The notes: generated by a model not told the origin, from the letters alone. Counted from the stretch's first letter, positions 52,184 to 61,903 are shown. The stretch is 64,000 nt of DNA from Candidatus Sulfidibacterium hydrothermale (GCF_020149915.1 NZ_CP083760.1:1922001-1986000); one strand, 5' to 3'. Made by a program: numbers and translations.

Positions 52184-52189
52184 TTAGCA
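52058..52189 (+). repeat. attC site 30
   Basis: R'' TGCTAAC, R' GTTAGCA; same inner sequence as attC18. Confidence 0.88.
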
Positions 52190-52703
52190 GTCATGCCCAC
52201 CGGCGGGCAATCATTCGTTCTTTGAGGCTGTCTTGCGCAGCTTGCTTTTGAAAAATTAGTTTTCATAAGACACATCTGTAAACAAGATGTTTACGTTGCA
52301 GCAAGCTGCTCTGGCCACAGAACAATTTGGGGAAATGGCTTGCGTGACGGAAGGTCGAGTTCTTCCGGATTCTTCGTTTCGGGATTTCGCACGCAAGGGC
52401 AGGAGTAAGGCGGCGTAATCATTTTTGCAGGTTGAAATCAATTTATGCGTTGTTTGAAAAATTTTCATTCAAAATAGGGAAGATGTTCATTCATAAACGA
52501 AAACCTGGGAAACGATGTTGCAAAAATACTTCCGCCGCCTTCTGCAGGTTTCCGTACTGCCGTTGGGACACGTTCAGCTAACAGCGGCTCATAGTGCATG
52601 CCGCAAATTGTGCTGAATTTGAAAATAAATCGTAAATTTGAGAATATTTGTAAACAGAGAAAATTTTGAAAACCAATTGCGGCACGCACCATAGCCGCAC
52701 CCG
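52184..52703 (+). repeat. Cassette 31: non-coding cassette, family A copy 9
   Basis: 520 bp. A/T variant at both ends; all three stems intact. Confidence 0.85.
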
Positions 52704-52709
52704 TTAGCA
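52576..52709 (+). repeat. attC site 31 (type a)
   Basis: R'' AGCTAAC, R' GTTAGCA; closes cassette 31. Confidence 0.9.
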
Positions 52710-53222
52710 GTCATGCCCACCGGCGGGTAATCATTCGTTCTTTGAGGCTGTCTTGCGCAGCTTGCTATTAGAAAAATAGTTTTCATAAGACACATCTGTA
52801 AACAAGATGTTTACGTTGCAGCAAGCTGCTCTGGCCGCAGGACAATTCAGCAAATGGCTTGCGTGACGGAAGGTCGAGTTCTTCCGGATTCTTCGTTTCG
52901 GGATTTCGCACGCAAGGGCAGGAGTAAGGCGGCGTAATCATTTTTGCAGGTTGAAATCAATTTATGCGTTGTTTGGAAAATTTTCATTCAAAATAGGGAA
53001 GATGTTCATTCATAAACGAAAACCTGGGAAATGATGTTGCAAAAATACTTCCGCCGCCTTCTGCCGGTTTCCGTACTGCCGTTGGGACACGTTCAGCTAA
53101 CAGCGGCTCATAGTGCATGCCGCAAATTGTGCTGAATTTGAAAATTAATTGTAAATTTGAGAATATTTGTAAACAGAGAAAATTATGAAAACCAATTGCG
53201 GCACGCACCATAGCCGCACCCG
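52704..53222 (+). repeat. Cassette 32: non-coding cassette, family A copy 10
   Basis: 519 bp. A/T variant at both ends. It has GACAATTCAGCAAATGG where others have an extra base and GGGG; this shifts any reading frame on either strand but lies in the linker between stems I and II. Confidence 0.85.
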
Positions 53223-53228
53223 TTAGGT
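53095..53228 (+). repeat. attC site 32 (type a)
   Basis: R'' AGCTAAC, R' GTTAGGT; closes cassette 32. Confidence 0.9.
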
Positions 53229-53242
53229 GGCATATATATGAA

Positions 53243-53968
53243 ATGAGTTATTTAAAGAACATTATTTACATAGGAACCATACTCTTTTTGTTTGGTTGTC
53301 AGAACAAACAAGAGAATATTGATGTGAAAATTATCAACCAGATATTTCCACAATTGACAAAAGAAATGCATTTATCAATCATAAAACCCATTGATTTCCC
53401 GCCACCACTTCCAAAAACTCTATCACCAGACTTATTAGATGAAAAGAATATCTATGTAAAACGAAGCGAGATTGAAAAATATATTGCAAGTCTTTATAAA
53501 TATCGTTCCTATCTTCAAAATTATTGTGAAAATTATAATCGACTTGACTCTTTAAATGTTGTTGTTGGGTTATCTGATACACTTTATGCATATACAGACA
53601 TAGAAAAAGAATTAGCTGGGAAAAATATTTCTAAAGAATACTTGGGAGTTTTAACAAATTTAGCTAATCCTCATATAACCAATGAAGAAATAGAATTAAA
53701 AAACATTACAAACACCGGAATATTTAAACTTGAAAAAGTATCAGAATTAGGTTGGCATCCTAAAATTGAAAAGAATTTCTGGAAAAAGAAACGTGATTAT
53801 TATTTATCGGGAATACTTTTATTATCAAGAATTTATTTGGACAAGACAAAGACACATGGTTTATTTTACTGTACAAAATCCAGTAACGAGAAAGAACCAT
53901 TATCAAAAATAATCTTTGTGAAAAAAATAAACGGGAATTGGAAGATAGACAATGTGAAACTAAAATAA
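53243..53968 (+). CDS. Cassette 33: lipoprotein, unknown function
   Basis: 241 aa. Signal peptide with lipobox (ILFLFGC, Cys at about 19), so the protein is lipidated and membrane-anchored. The mature region has a Pro-rich patch (DFPPPLPKTLSP) and ends with short strands (GLFYCTKSSNEKE, IIFVKKINGNWKIDNVKLK) like DUF4878 or NTF2-type lipoproteins. Not recognised with confidence. Sole gene of cassette 33 (53223-54099). Confidence 0.72.
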   Translation: MSYLKNIIYIGTILFLFGCQNKQENIDVKIINQIFPQLTKEMHLSIIKPIDFPPPLPKTLSPDLLDEKNIYVKRSEIEKYIASLYKYRSYLQNYCENYNRLDSLNVVVGLSDTLYAYTDIEKELAGKNISKEYLGVLTNLANPHITNEEIELKNITNTGIFKLEKVSELGWHPKIEKNFWKKKRDYYLSGILLLSRIYLDKTKTHGLFYCTKSSNEKEPLSKIIFVKKINGNWKIDNVKLK

Positions 53969-53974
53969 TACGCC

Positions 53975-54105
53975 ACCTAACATCGGCTATACTTCATGGC
54001 GCAAGTAGTTGTAAATAAATCGATTAAACGCTGATTAAACATATTGGTAAACAGGAAAATTAAACAATAAAATTGCGCCACGCAGCATAGCCCTGCACGT
54101 TAGGG
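53975..54105 (+). repeat. attC site 33 (type c)
   Basis: R'' ACCTAAC, R' GTTAGGG. Extended GCCACCTAAC is the complement of GTTAGGTGGC at the left end of cassette 33. Confidence 0.88.
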
Positions 54106-54140
54106 GCAAGTAGAATACTCTGTACCAATAAATAAACATC

Positions 54141-55775
54141 ATGAATGTTAAAGAAATTGCATATAAGATTAATGAAATAGCATCAAAAGGAAACTACGCA
54201 TTTTCCAAAATTCAGAAAATACGTTATAAATACATAAATACCAGACCACGAACATGGAGTCCCTTTGCAGAATTCAGCATTAAAGATGAGTATGCTTTTC
54301 ATGCAGGTGGTCGAAAAGAGCTGCAATTTAATATTGGAGAGGATTACATAAATGGGAAGGTTGTGTTTCGATATGGATATGCCTTTTCACTTGAAATGGA
54401 TAAAACAGTTCATAACCCGAAGGCTGATTTTAAAGATTCGATTAGTCGATTTAATAGTTTCTTAGTTTCCAATCCTAATTATTTTAATGGTTTCAGTCTT
54501 TGGTATTATGAAAATAAGTCATTCGGTAAATATTTCAATTCTGTGAAAGAAATTGATAACAATATTTTCAAAGCTGGAAACTTTATTTTTATTGGTAAAT
54601 ACTTTAAAAAAGAATTATCAGAAATATCTGATAATGATATAAAAACTATTATTGAAACCTTTGACTACCTTTTGCCATCTTATGAAACAATTCAGTTTGG
54701 AAACATTTCTATTGAAAAACGGATTGCCCGTTTGGCATTTAACACCAATGGCTGGGTTATGCCTTCGGGTCCTTATGGAAAAAGTAATCATAAAGATTCA
54801 CACGAAGCAAATTATGGTTATGGACTTGAGGAATGGCTTTTTGATACAAGCAAACTGATTGGTGGGTATCACTATGGTTTTCTTGAACCAATTCGTAAAC
54901 AGCAAGATGCATACAAAGGAAATACTTATCATGTATGGCTATATACAATTGATGGAATAAGTAAAAAAAGATTCTGGGTTGGTGAAATTAATAACCTTGA
55001 AGTTCTTAATCAAAATGATGCAAATGCTATAAAAACTATATATAAAAAAAATGGTTGGTTAGAAGAAATGGAGAAACAAATTGTTGCATCGGGTGCAAAT
55101 AATCGAGGTTTTTCTGATTGGCAAGGTGTAGACTTATTTAACGTTCGTTATAAACCTGAAAATTTGAAAGTAAACGATCCTTATTTTGAATTGTCAAAGA
55201 ATCATCCAGTTATTGAGCAATCCCGTTATATATTTGCTCATTTCAAAGATGATTATAAAGTTGCGGATGCAGACAATAAATATGATACCTTTTCATTTTC
55301 AGCTGATGAGAGTGAAGAACAAGAAAATAATGACACAGAAATTGAAATAGGAATATATAATAGAGCACCCAAAACAATTGAAATAACATATCTTCATAAA
55401 GCTATAAGCAAGAAGCTAACAAAGTTATTAAAAGAGAAATATGGTAACAAAAATGTAAAGGCAGAACACATGAGTGGTATTGGAGCTAATAAAATTGATA
55501 TAGTAGTAAATACAAAAAATGATGGTTTGGTTTTTTATGAAATTAAAACCTATAATTCTGTAAAATCAAGTATTCGTGAAGCTATTGGCCAATTGTTGGA
55601 ATATGCGATGTGGCCAGATAAAATGAAAGCAAGTCAACTAATGATTGTAACACAAAAACATAAAGATATTGAAGAAGTAAAAACTTATTTTAAACATTTA
55701 AGGTCAAAATTAGGATTATTGATTTTTTATCAATGGTTTGACATTGAAACTAATGAATTATCTGATAAATATTAA
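54141..55775 (+). CDS. Cassette 34: large protein with PD-(D/E)XK-like C-terminal domain
   Basis: 544 aa. The N-terminal 330 residues are not recognised (aromatic-rich, single domain or two). The C-terminal 110 have a restriction-endonuclease-like core: GIGANKIDIVV with the candidate metal Asp near residue 454, then LVFYEIKTYNS with E-x-K near 467, followed by an Arg/Glu helix REAIGQLLEYAMWP. Nuclease activity on modified or foreign DNA is a reasonable guess. No methylase is in the cassette (54100-55924), so if it is a restriction enzyme it may be modification-dependent. Confidence 0.72.
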   Translation: MNVKEIAYKINEIASKGNYAFSKIQKIRYKYINTRPRTWSPFAEFSIKDEYAFHAGGRKELQFNIGEDYINGKVVFRYGYAFSLEMDKTVHNPKADFKDSISRFNSFLVSNPNYFNGFSLWYYENKSFGKYFNSVKEIDNNIFKAGNFIFIGKYFKKELSEISDNDIKTIIETFDYLLPSYETIQFGNISIEKRIARLAFNTNGWVMPSGPYGKSNHKDSHEANYGYGLEEWLFDTSKLIGGYHYGFLEPIRKQQDAYKGNTYHVWLYTIDGISKKRFWVGEINNLEVLNQNDANAIKTIYKKNGWLEEMEKQIVASGANNRGFSDWQGVDLFNVRYKPENLKVNDPYFELSKNHPVIEQSRYIFAHFKDDYKVADADNKYDTFSFSADESEEQENNDTEIEIGIYNRAPKTIEITYLHKAISKKLTKLLKEKYGNKNVKAEHMSGIGANKIDIVVNTKNDGLVFYEIKTYNSVKSSIREAIGQLLEYAMWPDKMKASQLMIVTQKHKDIEEVKTYFKHLRSKLGLLIFYQWFDIETNELSDKY

Positions 55776-55798
55776 GTTGACAAAACAAGAATACCTGC

Positions 55799-55930
55799 CC
55801 CTAACAGCAGGGTATAGCCCATGCCGCAAATAACGACTTACAAAGAAAATGAAAAGTAAAATAAATGATGTAACTTTATAGAAAATTAAACGAGAAAATG
55901 CGGCACGTGCCATACCCGCACACGTTAGCT
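55799..55930 (+). repeat. attC site 34 (divergent)
   Basis: R'' CCCTAAC, R' GTTAGCT. Extended TGCCCCTAAC is the complement of GTTAGGGGCA at the left end of cassette 34. Inner arms GGGTATAGCCCATGCCGC and GCGGCACGTGCCATACCC pair. Confidence 0.87.
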
Positions 55931-55952
55931 GCAAGCATAATCAAGAAGAATC

Positions 55953-58427
55953 ATGAGCATAGACATAATACCAATTAATGGCAAAAGTCAATATTTAGAC
56001 TATGAAGTTTTTGAAAAAAGTGTCAATGACACCATTGGCAAAAAATGTTCTGAAGCAAAGATTTTTCTATTCAATAATTTTCCTGTTTCAGTCTCTGTAG
56101 AAACGAATATTGATTTAATTATTGTAATCGCCATAGAAGATAAAAAGGGGAATTATTACATACCTAAATCAAGGAACAATAAGCCAATCTATTTTCATAA
56201 TCAAATTATTCCAATAAAGTTTATTACTCAATTTCAAGATGATTCTATAACATATGACGAATCTGGTCAAATTATAGCAAACGATGAATACATTGACTAT
56301 TCCGCGGAAATAAATGCACTTAGATTTAGCTTAATTAATTACCTAGCAGACAAGTGTGGATTCAACAGAAAAGAACTTTATATTCAACCTTTAATCTTTA
56401 TTCAAAATAACAACGAGGCTGTTTATGATAATTATTTAATTGCTAAATCATTTGACTTTCATACAATTCATAAGTATTTCTCAAAAAATCAAGCCAATAT
56501 ATTCATAGCTTACAAAAACTGGAAAACTGATTACGGTTATCAAAATTTATCCACTGACATTGAGAGAATTACTAACCAAGCTTCTAAAGATAGTGAAATC
56601 GGGTATCTGACGAAAAAAAAGATTAATCGTATTGCCAAACAGCTTTCTAGCTCGAGAGTACTCTTTGATGAGTTGAATAAAAACCTAATAATCGTAAATG
56701 GTAAAGCTGGGACTGGGAAATCAAGTGAATTACTTCTTCTTACAATGAAATGCATTAGTAATGGACAAAATACTCTCTTCTTAACATACAATAAACTTCT
56801 CATATTTGATATTGCTAGAACTATTCGGTCTTTTGTTAATGCTAAACTGAATAATGAGAATGAAAATAAACCTGGGGAAGGTTCAGTTATGACTCTTCAT
56901 GCCTTTTTTTTTCGACTAAGTAAATCATTAGGTGTTCTTCATGTTCTTAAGGCGGAGAGAATAGAGAAATTAATGTCAATTTTAAAAACTCGTATGCGTC
57001 AAGTATATGATGTTATCAACCAGGAATTTAAAAGTCAGAATAATAACTATGATGAATTAAAAACAAAAATTCAAAATCATGATAGTTTTGATATTGGAAC
57101 AAAGGAAGTTGGGATTGACTTTATAAATTATCTCCAAAATAGAGGTGTAAACTCATCAAATGAACTAAATAAAAATAGTATTGCATATTTTAATAATAAA
57201 AAACGCATTGTTGGCAATATAGAAGCAAAGGATGTTTTTTTGGCTGACTATTACGGAGTTTTAGAAAACACACTATTGCAAATCGAAAGTCCTGAAAAAT
57301 TTTATGAAAAATATAAAATTGAGGATAAACACGAACTTCTTGATATTGCTATTGGATTAAGTAAAAAATATGAAGGTGAAAAAGATGGCAAGAAAACAAT
57401 AACTGAAAAGGGATTTATTGAGTTTAAGAACAGACGTATTGGAGGGTTCAGAAGAAAAAGAACAATATTCATCGATGAAGCCCAAGATTGTCATTGGTTA
57501 GAAAAGGAAATATTAATCTCAATTTATGGAAGTAGTAATATTGTTGTTGCAAATGGTGGTAAAGAGCAGTTGATAAGACATGTGGAACTTTGCAACTGGG
57601 AAGTTTCAAAGGCTAGGAAGCTTAGTATTAAAAAACATTCTATCAGAAACAAATCATACAGAATGAAGAAAACTATTGTTGACTTTTGCAACTTCATTGC
57701 TGAAAAATATCGCATCAACTTAAATTTAGAGCCACTTGATTCAGAAGATGAAGGAGAACTACTGATTGATTTTCGCCAAACACACAATGAATCTGAAATA
57801 TCTGATATTTTTAGCCATCTGTACACGAAAGGCGAAGTCAATGGATGCTTACCCTATGAGACATTATTAGTATTACTCGAATCTAATACTCAAAGAGAAG
57901 GGTTGAATGGTGAAAATTTATCGACTTTGCATTCCACAATAATTAATGAATATAGTAACATTGAAGATTCACCTCATTTAAAACGTGGAACCTGGAAATA
58001 TCTAAGATCATTAGAAAAAAATTATATGTTTTGGGATGGGACAGTTGAAGATAAATCACAGCTAATAGTCCCTAGTTCATTTGAATCAAGACTTATTTAC
58101 TATGAATCATGCAGAGGTTTAGAAGCTTGGTCAGTTGCTTGCTTTGCTCTTGATAAATTTTTTAACCAAAAAAAAGAGGATCCAGATGCTGAAAGGTTCT
58201 TGGTTAACGAAGAAAAAGATACCAATATGCAAAGCTTATTTATAAGTAATGAAGATAGAAAAAAAATGTATGCGGCAACATGGATATTAATGGCGATTAC
58301 GAGAGTGATAGACACTTTGTATATTCAAATCAATAATTCCAATTCTGAATTTGGAAAATTGGTTAAAGAATATTTGAACCAAAAAAATGAAAATGTTCGT
58401 GAAATAGGAAATAATGCCAGCAGCTAA
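55953..58427 (+). CDS. Cassette 35: UvrD/Rep-like SF1 NTPase
   Basis: 824 aa. Walker A LIIVNGKAGTGKSSE near residue 248, then FLTYNKLLIFDIA (motif Ia-like) and MTLHAFFFRL; Walker B TIFIDEAQDCHWLEKE near 508; late motif YYESCRGLEAWSVACFALD near 715. The motifs and their order fit a superfamily 1 helicase or a related P-loop NTPase, with an unrecognised 230-residue N-terminal domain. SF1 proteins of this kind occur as partners of OLD-type nucleases in Gabija and in other defence systems; here it is alone in its cassette. The TAA stop lies in the R'' box of attC35. Confidence 0.82.
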   Translation: MSIDIIPINGKSQYLDYEVFEKSVNDTIGKKCSEAKIFLFNNFPVSVSVETNIDLIIVIAIEDKKGNYYIPKSRNNKPIYFHNQIIPIKFITQFQDDSITYDESGQIIANDEYIDYSAEINALRFSLINYLADKCGFNRKELYIQPLIFIQNNNEAVYDNYLIAKSFDFHTIHKYFSKNQANIFIAYKNWKTDYGYQNLSTDIERITNQASKDSEIGYLTKKKINRIAKQLSSSRVLFDELNKNLIIVNGKAGTGKSSELLLLTMKCISNGQNTLFLTYNKLLIFDIARTIRSFVNAKLNNENENKPGEGSVMTLHAFFFRLSKSLGVLHVLKAERIEKLMSILKTRMRQVYDVINQEFKSQNNNYDELKTKIQNHDSFDIGTKEVGIDFINYLQNRGVNSSNELNKNSIAYFNNKKRIVGNIEAKDVFLADYYGVLENTLLQIESPEKFYEKYKIEDKHELLDIAIGLSKKYEGEKDGKKTITEKGFIEFKNRRIGGFRRKRTIFIDEAQDCHWLEKEILISIYGSSNIVVANGGKEQLIRHVELCNWEVSKARKLSIKKHSIRNKSYRMKKTIVDFCNFIAEKYRINLNLEPLDSEDEGELLIDFRQTHNESEISDIFSHLYTKGEVNGCLPYETLLVLLESNTQREGLNGENLSTLHSTIINEYSNIEDSPHLKRGTWKYLRSLEKNYMFWDGTVEDKSQLIVPSSFESRLIYYESCRGLEAWSVACFALDKFFNQKKEDPDAERFLVNEEKDTNMQSLFISNEDRKKMYAATWILMAITRVIDTLYIQINNSNSEFGKLVKEYLNQKNENVREIGNNASS

Positions 58428-58553
58428 CATCGGCTCATACTTCATGGCGCAAGTGATTGTAAATAAAGTGATTAAACTTCGATTAAACATATTGATAAAT
58501 ACGAAAATAAAACAATAAAAATGCGCCACGCAGCATAGCCCTGCACGTTAGGG
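58422..58553 (+). repeat. attC site 35 (type c)
   Basis: R'' AGCTAAC, R' GTTAGGG. Extended GCAGCTAAC is the complement of GTTAGCTGC at the left end of cassette 35 (55924). Confidence 0.88.
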
Positions 58554-58585
58554 CACATTTAAATGAAAAAAAATAAATCCAATAA

Positions 58586-59161
58586 ATGAAAAAAATAAAT
58601 CCAAATAAAAGAATCATCTTTTCAATAATAACAGGGACTCTGTTTTTATTGGGAATTTATTATTTCGATAGATTGTACAATGAATTTTGGATATTTGCTG
58701 GTCTAATTCTTTTACCAATTATTATCCTACAGATTTTATTGATTTTTCTGAATATCAAAAGGAATAAAATAGCACTGTCTTTTACAATAATCACTTTTCT
58801 CCTTGGATTAATAATACTTGTTTATAAAGACACCGAATTATTTAAAAGTAAGATTTTAATGAAAGCAGTTCTTGTTGATGACCTGTCTTCTCTTGAATTA
58901 AAATTAAGGAATAATAACACATTTGAATTAGTTTCTACATCTTATTTGGGTTCATCTGAAAAATTTACTGGAAAATATACAATTGACAACAACAAAATTA
59001 TCTTTAATAACAGACCGTATGACAATGATTTTATTCCTGATACTGTTTATATAATTAAGAATAAAATCATAATTAAATTTAATACAGCAGGAGAACCAGA
59101 CACAAGTTTTGCAAATTACTTTAGGATTGACAAAAATGAATTAAAGAAAAACGTGCCCTAA
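58586..59161 (+). CDS. Cassette 36: membrane protein, unknown function
   Basis: 191 aa. Three closely packed hydrophobic helices in the first 85 residues (IIFSIITGTLFLLGIYYF; FWIFAGLILLPIIILQILLI; LSFTIITFLLGLIILVY), then an extracytoplasmic domain of strands (SSLELKLRNNNTFELVS, IIFNNRPYDND). The last codons and stop are in the R'' region of attC36. Not recognised. Sole gene of cassette 36 (58548-59279). Confidence 0.7.
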   Translation: MKKINPNKRIIFSIITGTLFLLGIYYFDRLYNEFWIFAGLILLPIIILQILLIFLNIKRNKIALSFTIITFLLGLIILVYKDTELFKSKILMKAVLVDDLSSLELKLRNNNTFELVSTSYLGSSEKFTGKYTIDNNKIIFNNRPYDNDFIPDTVYIIKNKIIIKFNTAGEPDTSFANYFRIDKNELKKNVP

Positions 59162-59285
59162 CATCGGCTATACCACACGCCGCAATTAGTTGTAAACAAG
59201 ATGGTTAAGCTTCGAAAAAACATATTGGTAAATAGAAAAATTAAACAATAAAATGCGGCACGTCGCATAGCCCTGCACGTTGTAA
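59156..59285 (+). repeat. attC site 36 (type c)
   Basis: R'' CCCTAAC, R' GTTGTAA. Extended GTGCCCTAAC is the complement of GTTAGGGCAC at the left end of cassette 36. Confidence 0.88.
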
Positions 59286-59308
59286 GCCATTTGAACAAAA
59301 CCTACATA

Positions 59309-60187
59309 ATGAGTAAAAAAAATGAATTTTGGTATTTTTTAATACACGGAACTTTAGACAAACAAACTGGAGTATATGGTAATTTTTACACTTATGGAAC
59401 TCATTGTGGCAATGCATTAAAAAAGACATTATTAATTGCTGAACAAGAAGGAATAATAAATCCAGACTTGATTGAAACCTGTCGTCTTGACAATATTGAA
59501 GATTTTGAATTGCCAAAAAATACGATAGAAATAAATCCTGATGTTTTTATGATTCAGACTTTCAATACCTATGATTTAAGAAAAAAAGAATACAGTTTTA
59601 CACCACCGATTGGAATCGCATTTTCAACTGATGAAGGTGAATTTGACCAAGATTTAATCAAAGAATGCTTTGTTGCTTATGGAAAGAATGAAAATGACAT
59701 TCTTGAGTTTGAACTTGTAGTGGATAAATCTCGACTTATAGAGACATTCTATAAAACAATTGAATTTTTACCAAATGTAGATAGATTTTGGTTGTATCTA
59801 AAAGAACATTGGGATAATACCAAAACAGAATTATGGGCAGGAAAAGAAATATCAGATAAAAATTCTGTAATGGACTTTTTAACAAAAAATGAAGAAACAA
59901 CACTTAAAAATGGATTTATAGATATTGTCGTTCATTCAAAAAAGGGCGAAACAAATCTAACATTAAATGAACACAAGAAAATTCAACTTCACACGAAAGA
60001 TGAAACCGTATTCCAAAATTTTATTGAAAAAGTAATCGATTTGGGATTTGAACAAACTCGTGATTATTACAATATTGAATATGGCTATTATCATTGGCAT
60101 TATCGGACAGATGAAAGTCTTAATAAAATTGAATTTCAACAATTGTTAGTCAATAAAGGATTTGAATACATAAAAATAAATGAATAA
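59309..60187 (+). CDS. Cassette 37: hypothetical soluble protein
   Basis: 292 aa from the ATG at 59309 (a TTG at 59291 is possible). No signal peptide or membrane helix. It is acidic, with many Trp and Tyr, and looks like two related alpha/beta halves. Not recognised. Sole gene of cassette 37 (59280-60322). Confidence 0.7.
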   Translation: MSKKNEFWYFLIHGTLDKQTGVYGNFYTYGTHCGNALKKTLLIAEQEGIINPDLIETCRLDNIEDFELPKNTIEINPDVFMIQTFNTYDLRKKEYSFTPPIGIAFSTDEGEFDQDLIKECFVAYGKNENDILEFELVVDKSRLIETFYKTIEFLPNVDRFWLYLKEHWDNTKTELWAGKEISDKNSVMDFLTKNEETTLKNGFIDIVVHSKKGETNLTLNEHKKIQLHTKDETVFQNFIEKVIDLGFEQTRDYYNIEYGYYHWHYRTDESLNKIEFQQLLVNKGFEYIKINE

Positions 60188-60194
60188 AAACGGC

Positions 60195-60328
60195 TTACAA
60201 CAGCGGCTTATAGTGCATGCCGCAAATTATGCTAAAATGGAAAATTAATTGTAAATTTGAGAATATTTGTAAACAGAGAAAATTTTGAAAACCAATTGCG
60301 GCACGCACCATAGCCGCACCCGTTGGGT
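60195..60328 (+). repeat. attC site 37 (type a)
   Basis: R'' TTACAAC, R' GTTGGGT. Extended GGCTTACAAC is the complement of GTTGTAAGCC at the left end of cassette 37. Confidence 0.9.
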
Positions 60329-60345
60329 ACCATAAAAATGAACAT

Positions 60346-61092
60346 ATGAACAAGATAATAGGAATAATATTAACTTTTTTAAGTTTAACAGCACATAGTC
60401 AATTGGTAGTTGACAATGGACATTTTTTTACCAAAAATGAAATTGCAAGATTAGAGAATAAAATGCAAAACATAGAGAATAAATATTCAATAGAGACTAT
60501 GATTTATACCACAATAGACTTAAATGGGAAGACTCCAATCGAATATGGAAAAGAGATTGGAAATAGTTATGAGGTTGGGAAAAAAGGTATAAATAATGGA
60601 ATCTTAATTTTATTATCAAAAAATGACAGAAGAATTCAAATACTAAATGGTTTCGGAATAGAATGGATTATTTCTGACACAAAAACTCAAAAGATTGTTG
60701 ACCAAATGATACCATTTTTCAAGCAACAGAACTTTTTCGGCGGTGTAAATAACGCTTTAACTATGATTGAAAAATATGTTTCAAAAACTGATTGGAAAAT
60801 AAGTGAAATAGGACTAAATAATATTTCAGAAAATGATTTGGGTAAAATAATCAAGTTTAAGTATTCTAATAAATCTGGACAGACTAAATACAAATACGCT
60901 ATTGACACAGATACACAATTCTCTAATAATTTTCAAATAAAACTGGAATCAAATAAAACAGAATTTAACTTGTTTTATTCCAAAAATATGAATGACCTTA
61001 TAAGCATAATCTTAACAAGAAAGAACATTATTGTTTATGCAAGATTAACAGATTGGCAAAATAAAAGACTTGAATTATTAGGAATAGAATAA
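60346..61092 (+). CDS. Cassette 38: exported TPM-domain protein
   Basis: 248 aa. Signal peptide MNKIIGIILTFLSLTAHS, then a TPM domain: LVVDNGHFFTKNEIARLENK, the strand IETMIYTTIDLNGKTPIEY, and NNGILILLSKNDRRIQILNGFGIEW. TPM domains are found in photosystem-assembly factors and in Bacteroidota envelope proteins. A transmembrane segment after the domain, usual in YgcG-like proteins, is missing; the C-terminal 80 residues are a separate small domain. Sole gene of cassette 38 (60323-61225). Confidence 0.82.
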   Translation: MNKIIGIILTFLSLTAHSQLVVDNGHFFTKNEIARLENKMQNIENKYSIETMIYTTIDLNGKTPIEYGKEIGNSYEVGKKGINNGILILLSKNDRRIQILNGFGIEWIISDTKTQKIVDQMIPFFKQQNFFGGVNNALTMIEKYVSKTDWKISEIGLNNISENDLGKIIKFKYSNKSGQTKYKYAIDTDTQFSNNFQIKLESNKTEFNLFYSKNMNDLISIILTRKNIIVYARLTDWQNKRLELLGIE

Positions 61093-61100
61093 ATTACGGT

Positions 61101-61231
61101 ACCCAACATCACCTATGCTTCATGGCGTAAATAATTGTAAATAAAACGATTAAACTTTGATTAAACATATCGGTAAATTGAAAAATAAAACAATAAAATT
61201 GCGCCACGCAGCATAGCCCTGCACGTTGGCA
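61101..61231 (+). repeat. attC site 38 (type c)
   Basis: R'' ACCCAAC, R' GTTGGCA. Extended GGTACCCAAC is the complement of GTTGGGTACC at the left end of cassette 38. Confidence 0.88.
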
Positions 61232-61240
61232 TTAATTTAA

Positions 61241-61903
61241 ATGAAACGAATACTTCAAATAATAATTTTCTTGACAAGTTCGACTTGTTTTTCACAATCA
61301 ACATTGAATAATATTGATTTGGTTGGAACTTGGAAATATCACGTTGGATATTTTGAATGCAAATTAATACTAAACCCAGACAGTACATATAAATATCAAG
61401 TTGTAGGAGACCTAACTAATAGAAAATCAGAAGGAATTTGGAATTTAAGAAATAAAGAATTGATTCTGAACAGTTTCAAACAACATCCTGCCAAGACAAT
61501 AATTAAAGCGAAATACAATGACTCTATAAGGGGTGTTGTTTTCTCAATAAGGACAGAAAATGGACAACCAGTTAGCATGCCTCATATCAGAATCAAAAAT
61601 AGATTAACTGAAATTGATACTTTGGTTGAAAACCAGTGTGGGTATTTTAAATTTGAAAATATAAGTAATATTCAAGAATTCGTTATATCATATGTTGGAC
61701 TTAAAGATGCAATCTGGAATGGAAAAATGAATAAAAATTTTTTTGAGATAAAAATGGCAGAAGAAATTGATAACTACATATATCAGACAAATGAGACTTG
61801 GAAAATCAAAGACGATAAGCTTTATTCACCATCAAGTGAAAAAGACAATAAGTATTTTAATAATAAAGACCGTAGAAATTATTATTTGAAAGAAAAAAAC
61901 TAA
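61241..61903 (+). CDS. Cassette 39: exported lipocalin-like protein
   Basis: 220 aa. Signal peptide MKRILQIIIFLTSSTCFS. The next 80 residues read DLVGTWKYHVGYFECKLILN, then DSTYKYQVVGDLTNRKSEGI and WNLRNKELILN, a lipocalin-like pattern (GxW start, paired strands) frequent in Bacteroidota. The later part (VSMPHIRIKN, YFKFENISNIQEFVISYVG) resembles a carboxypeptidase-regulatory-like domain. Sole gene of cassette 39 (61226-62028). Confidence 0.72.
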   Translation: MKRILQIIIFLTSSTCFSQSTLNNIDLVGTWKYHVGYFECKLILNPDSTYKYQVVGDLTNRKSEGIWNLRNKELILNSFKQHPAKTIIKAKYNDSIRGVVFSIRTENGQPVSMPHIRIKNRLTEIDTLVENQCGYFKFENISNIQEFVISYVGLKDAIWNGKMNKNFFEIKMAEEIDNYIYQTNETWKIKDDKLYSPSSEKDNKYFNNKDRRNYYLKEKN

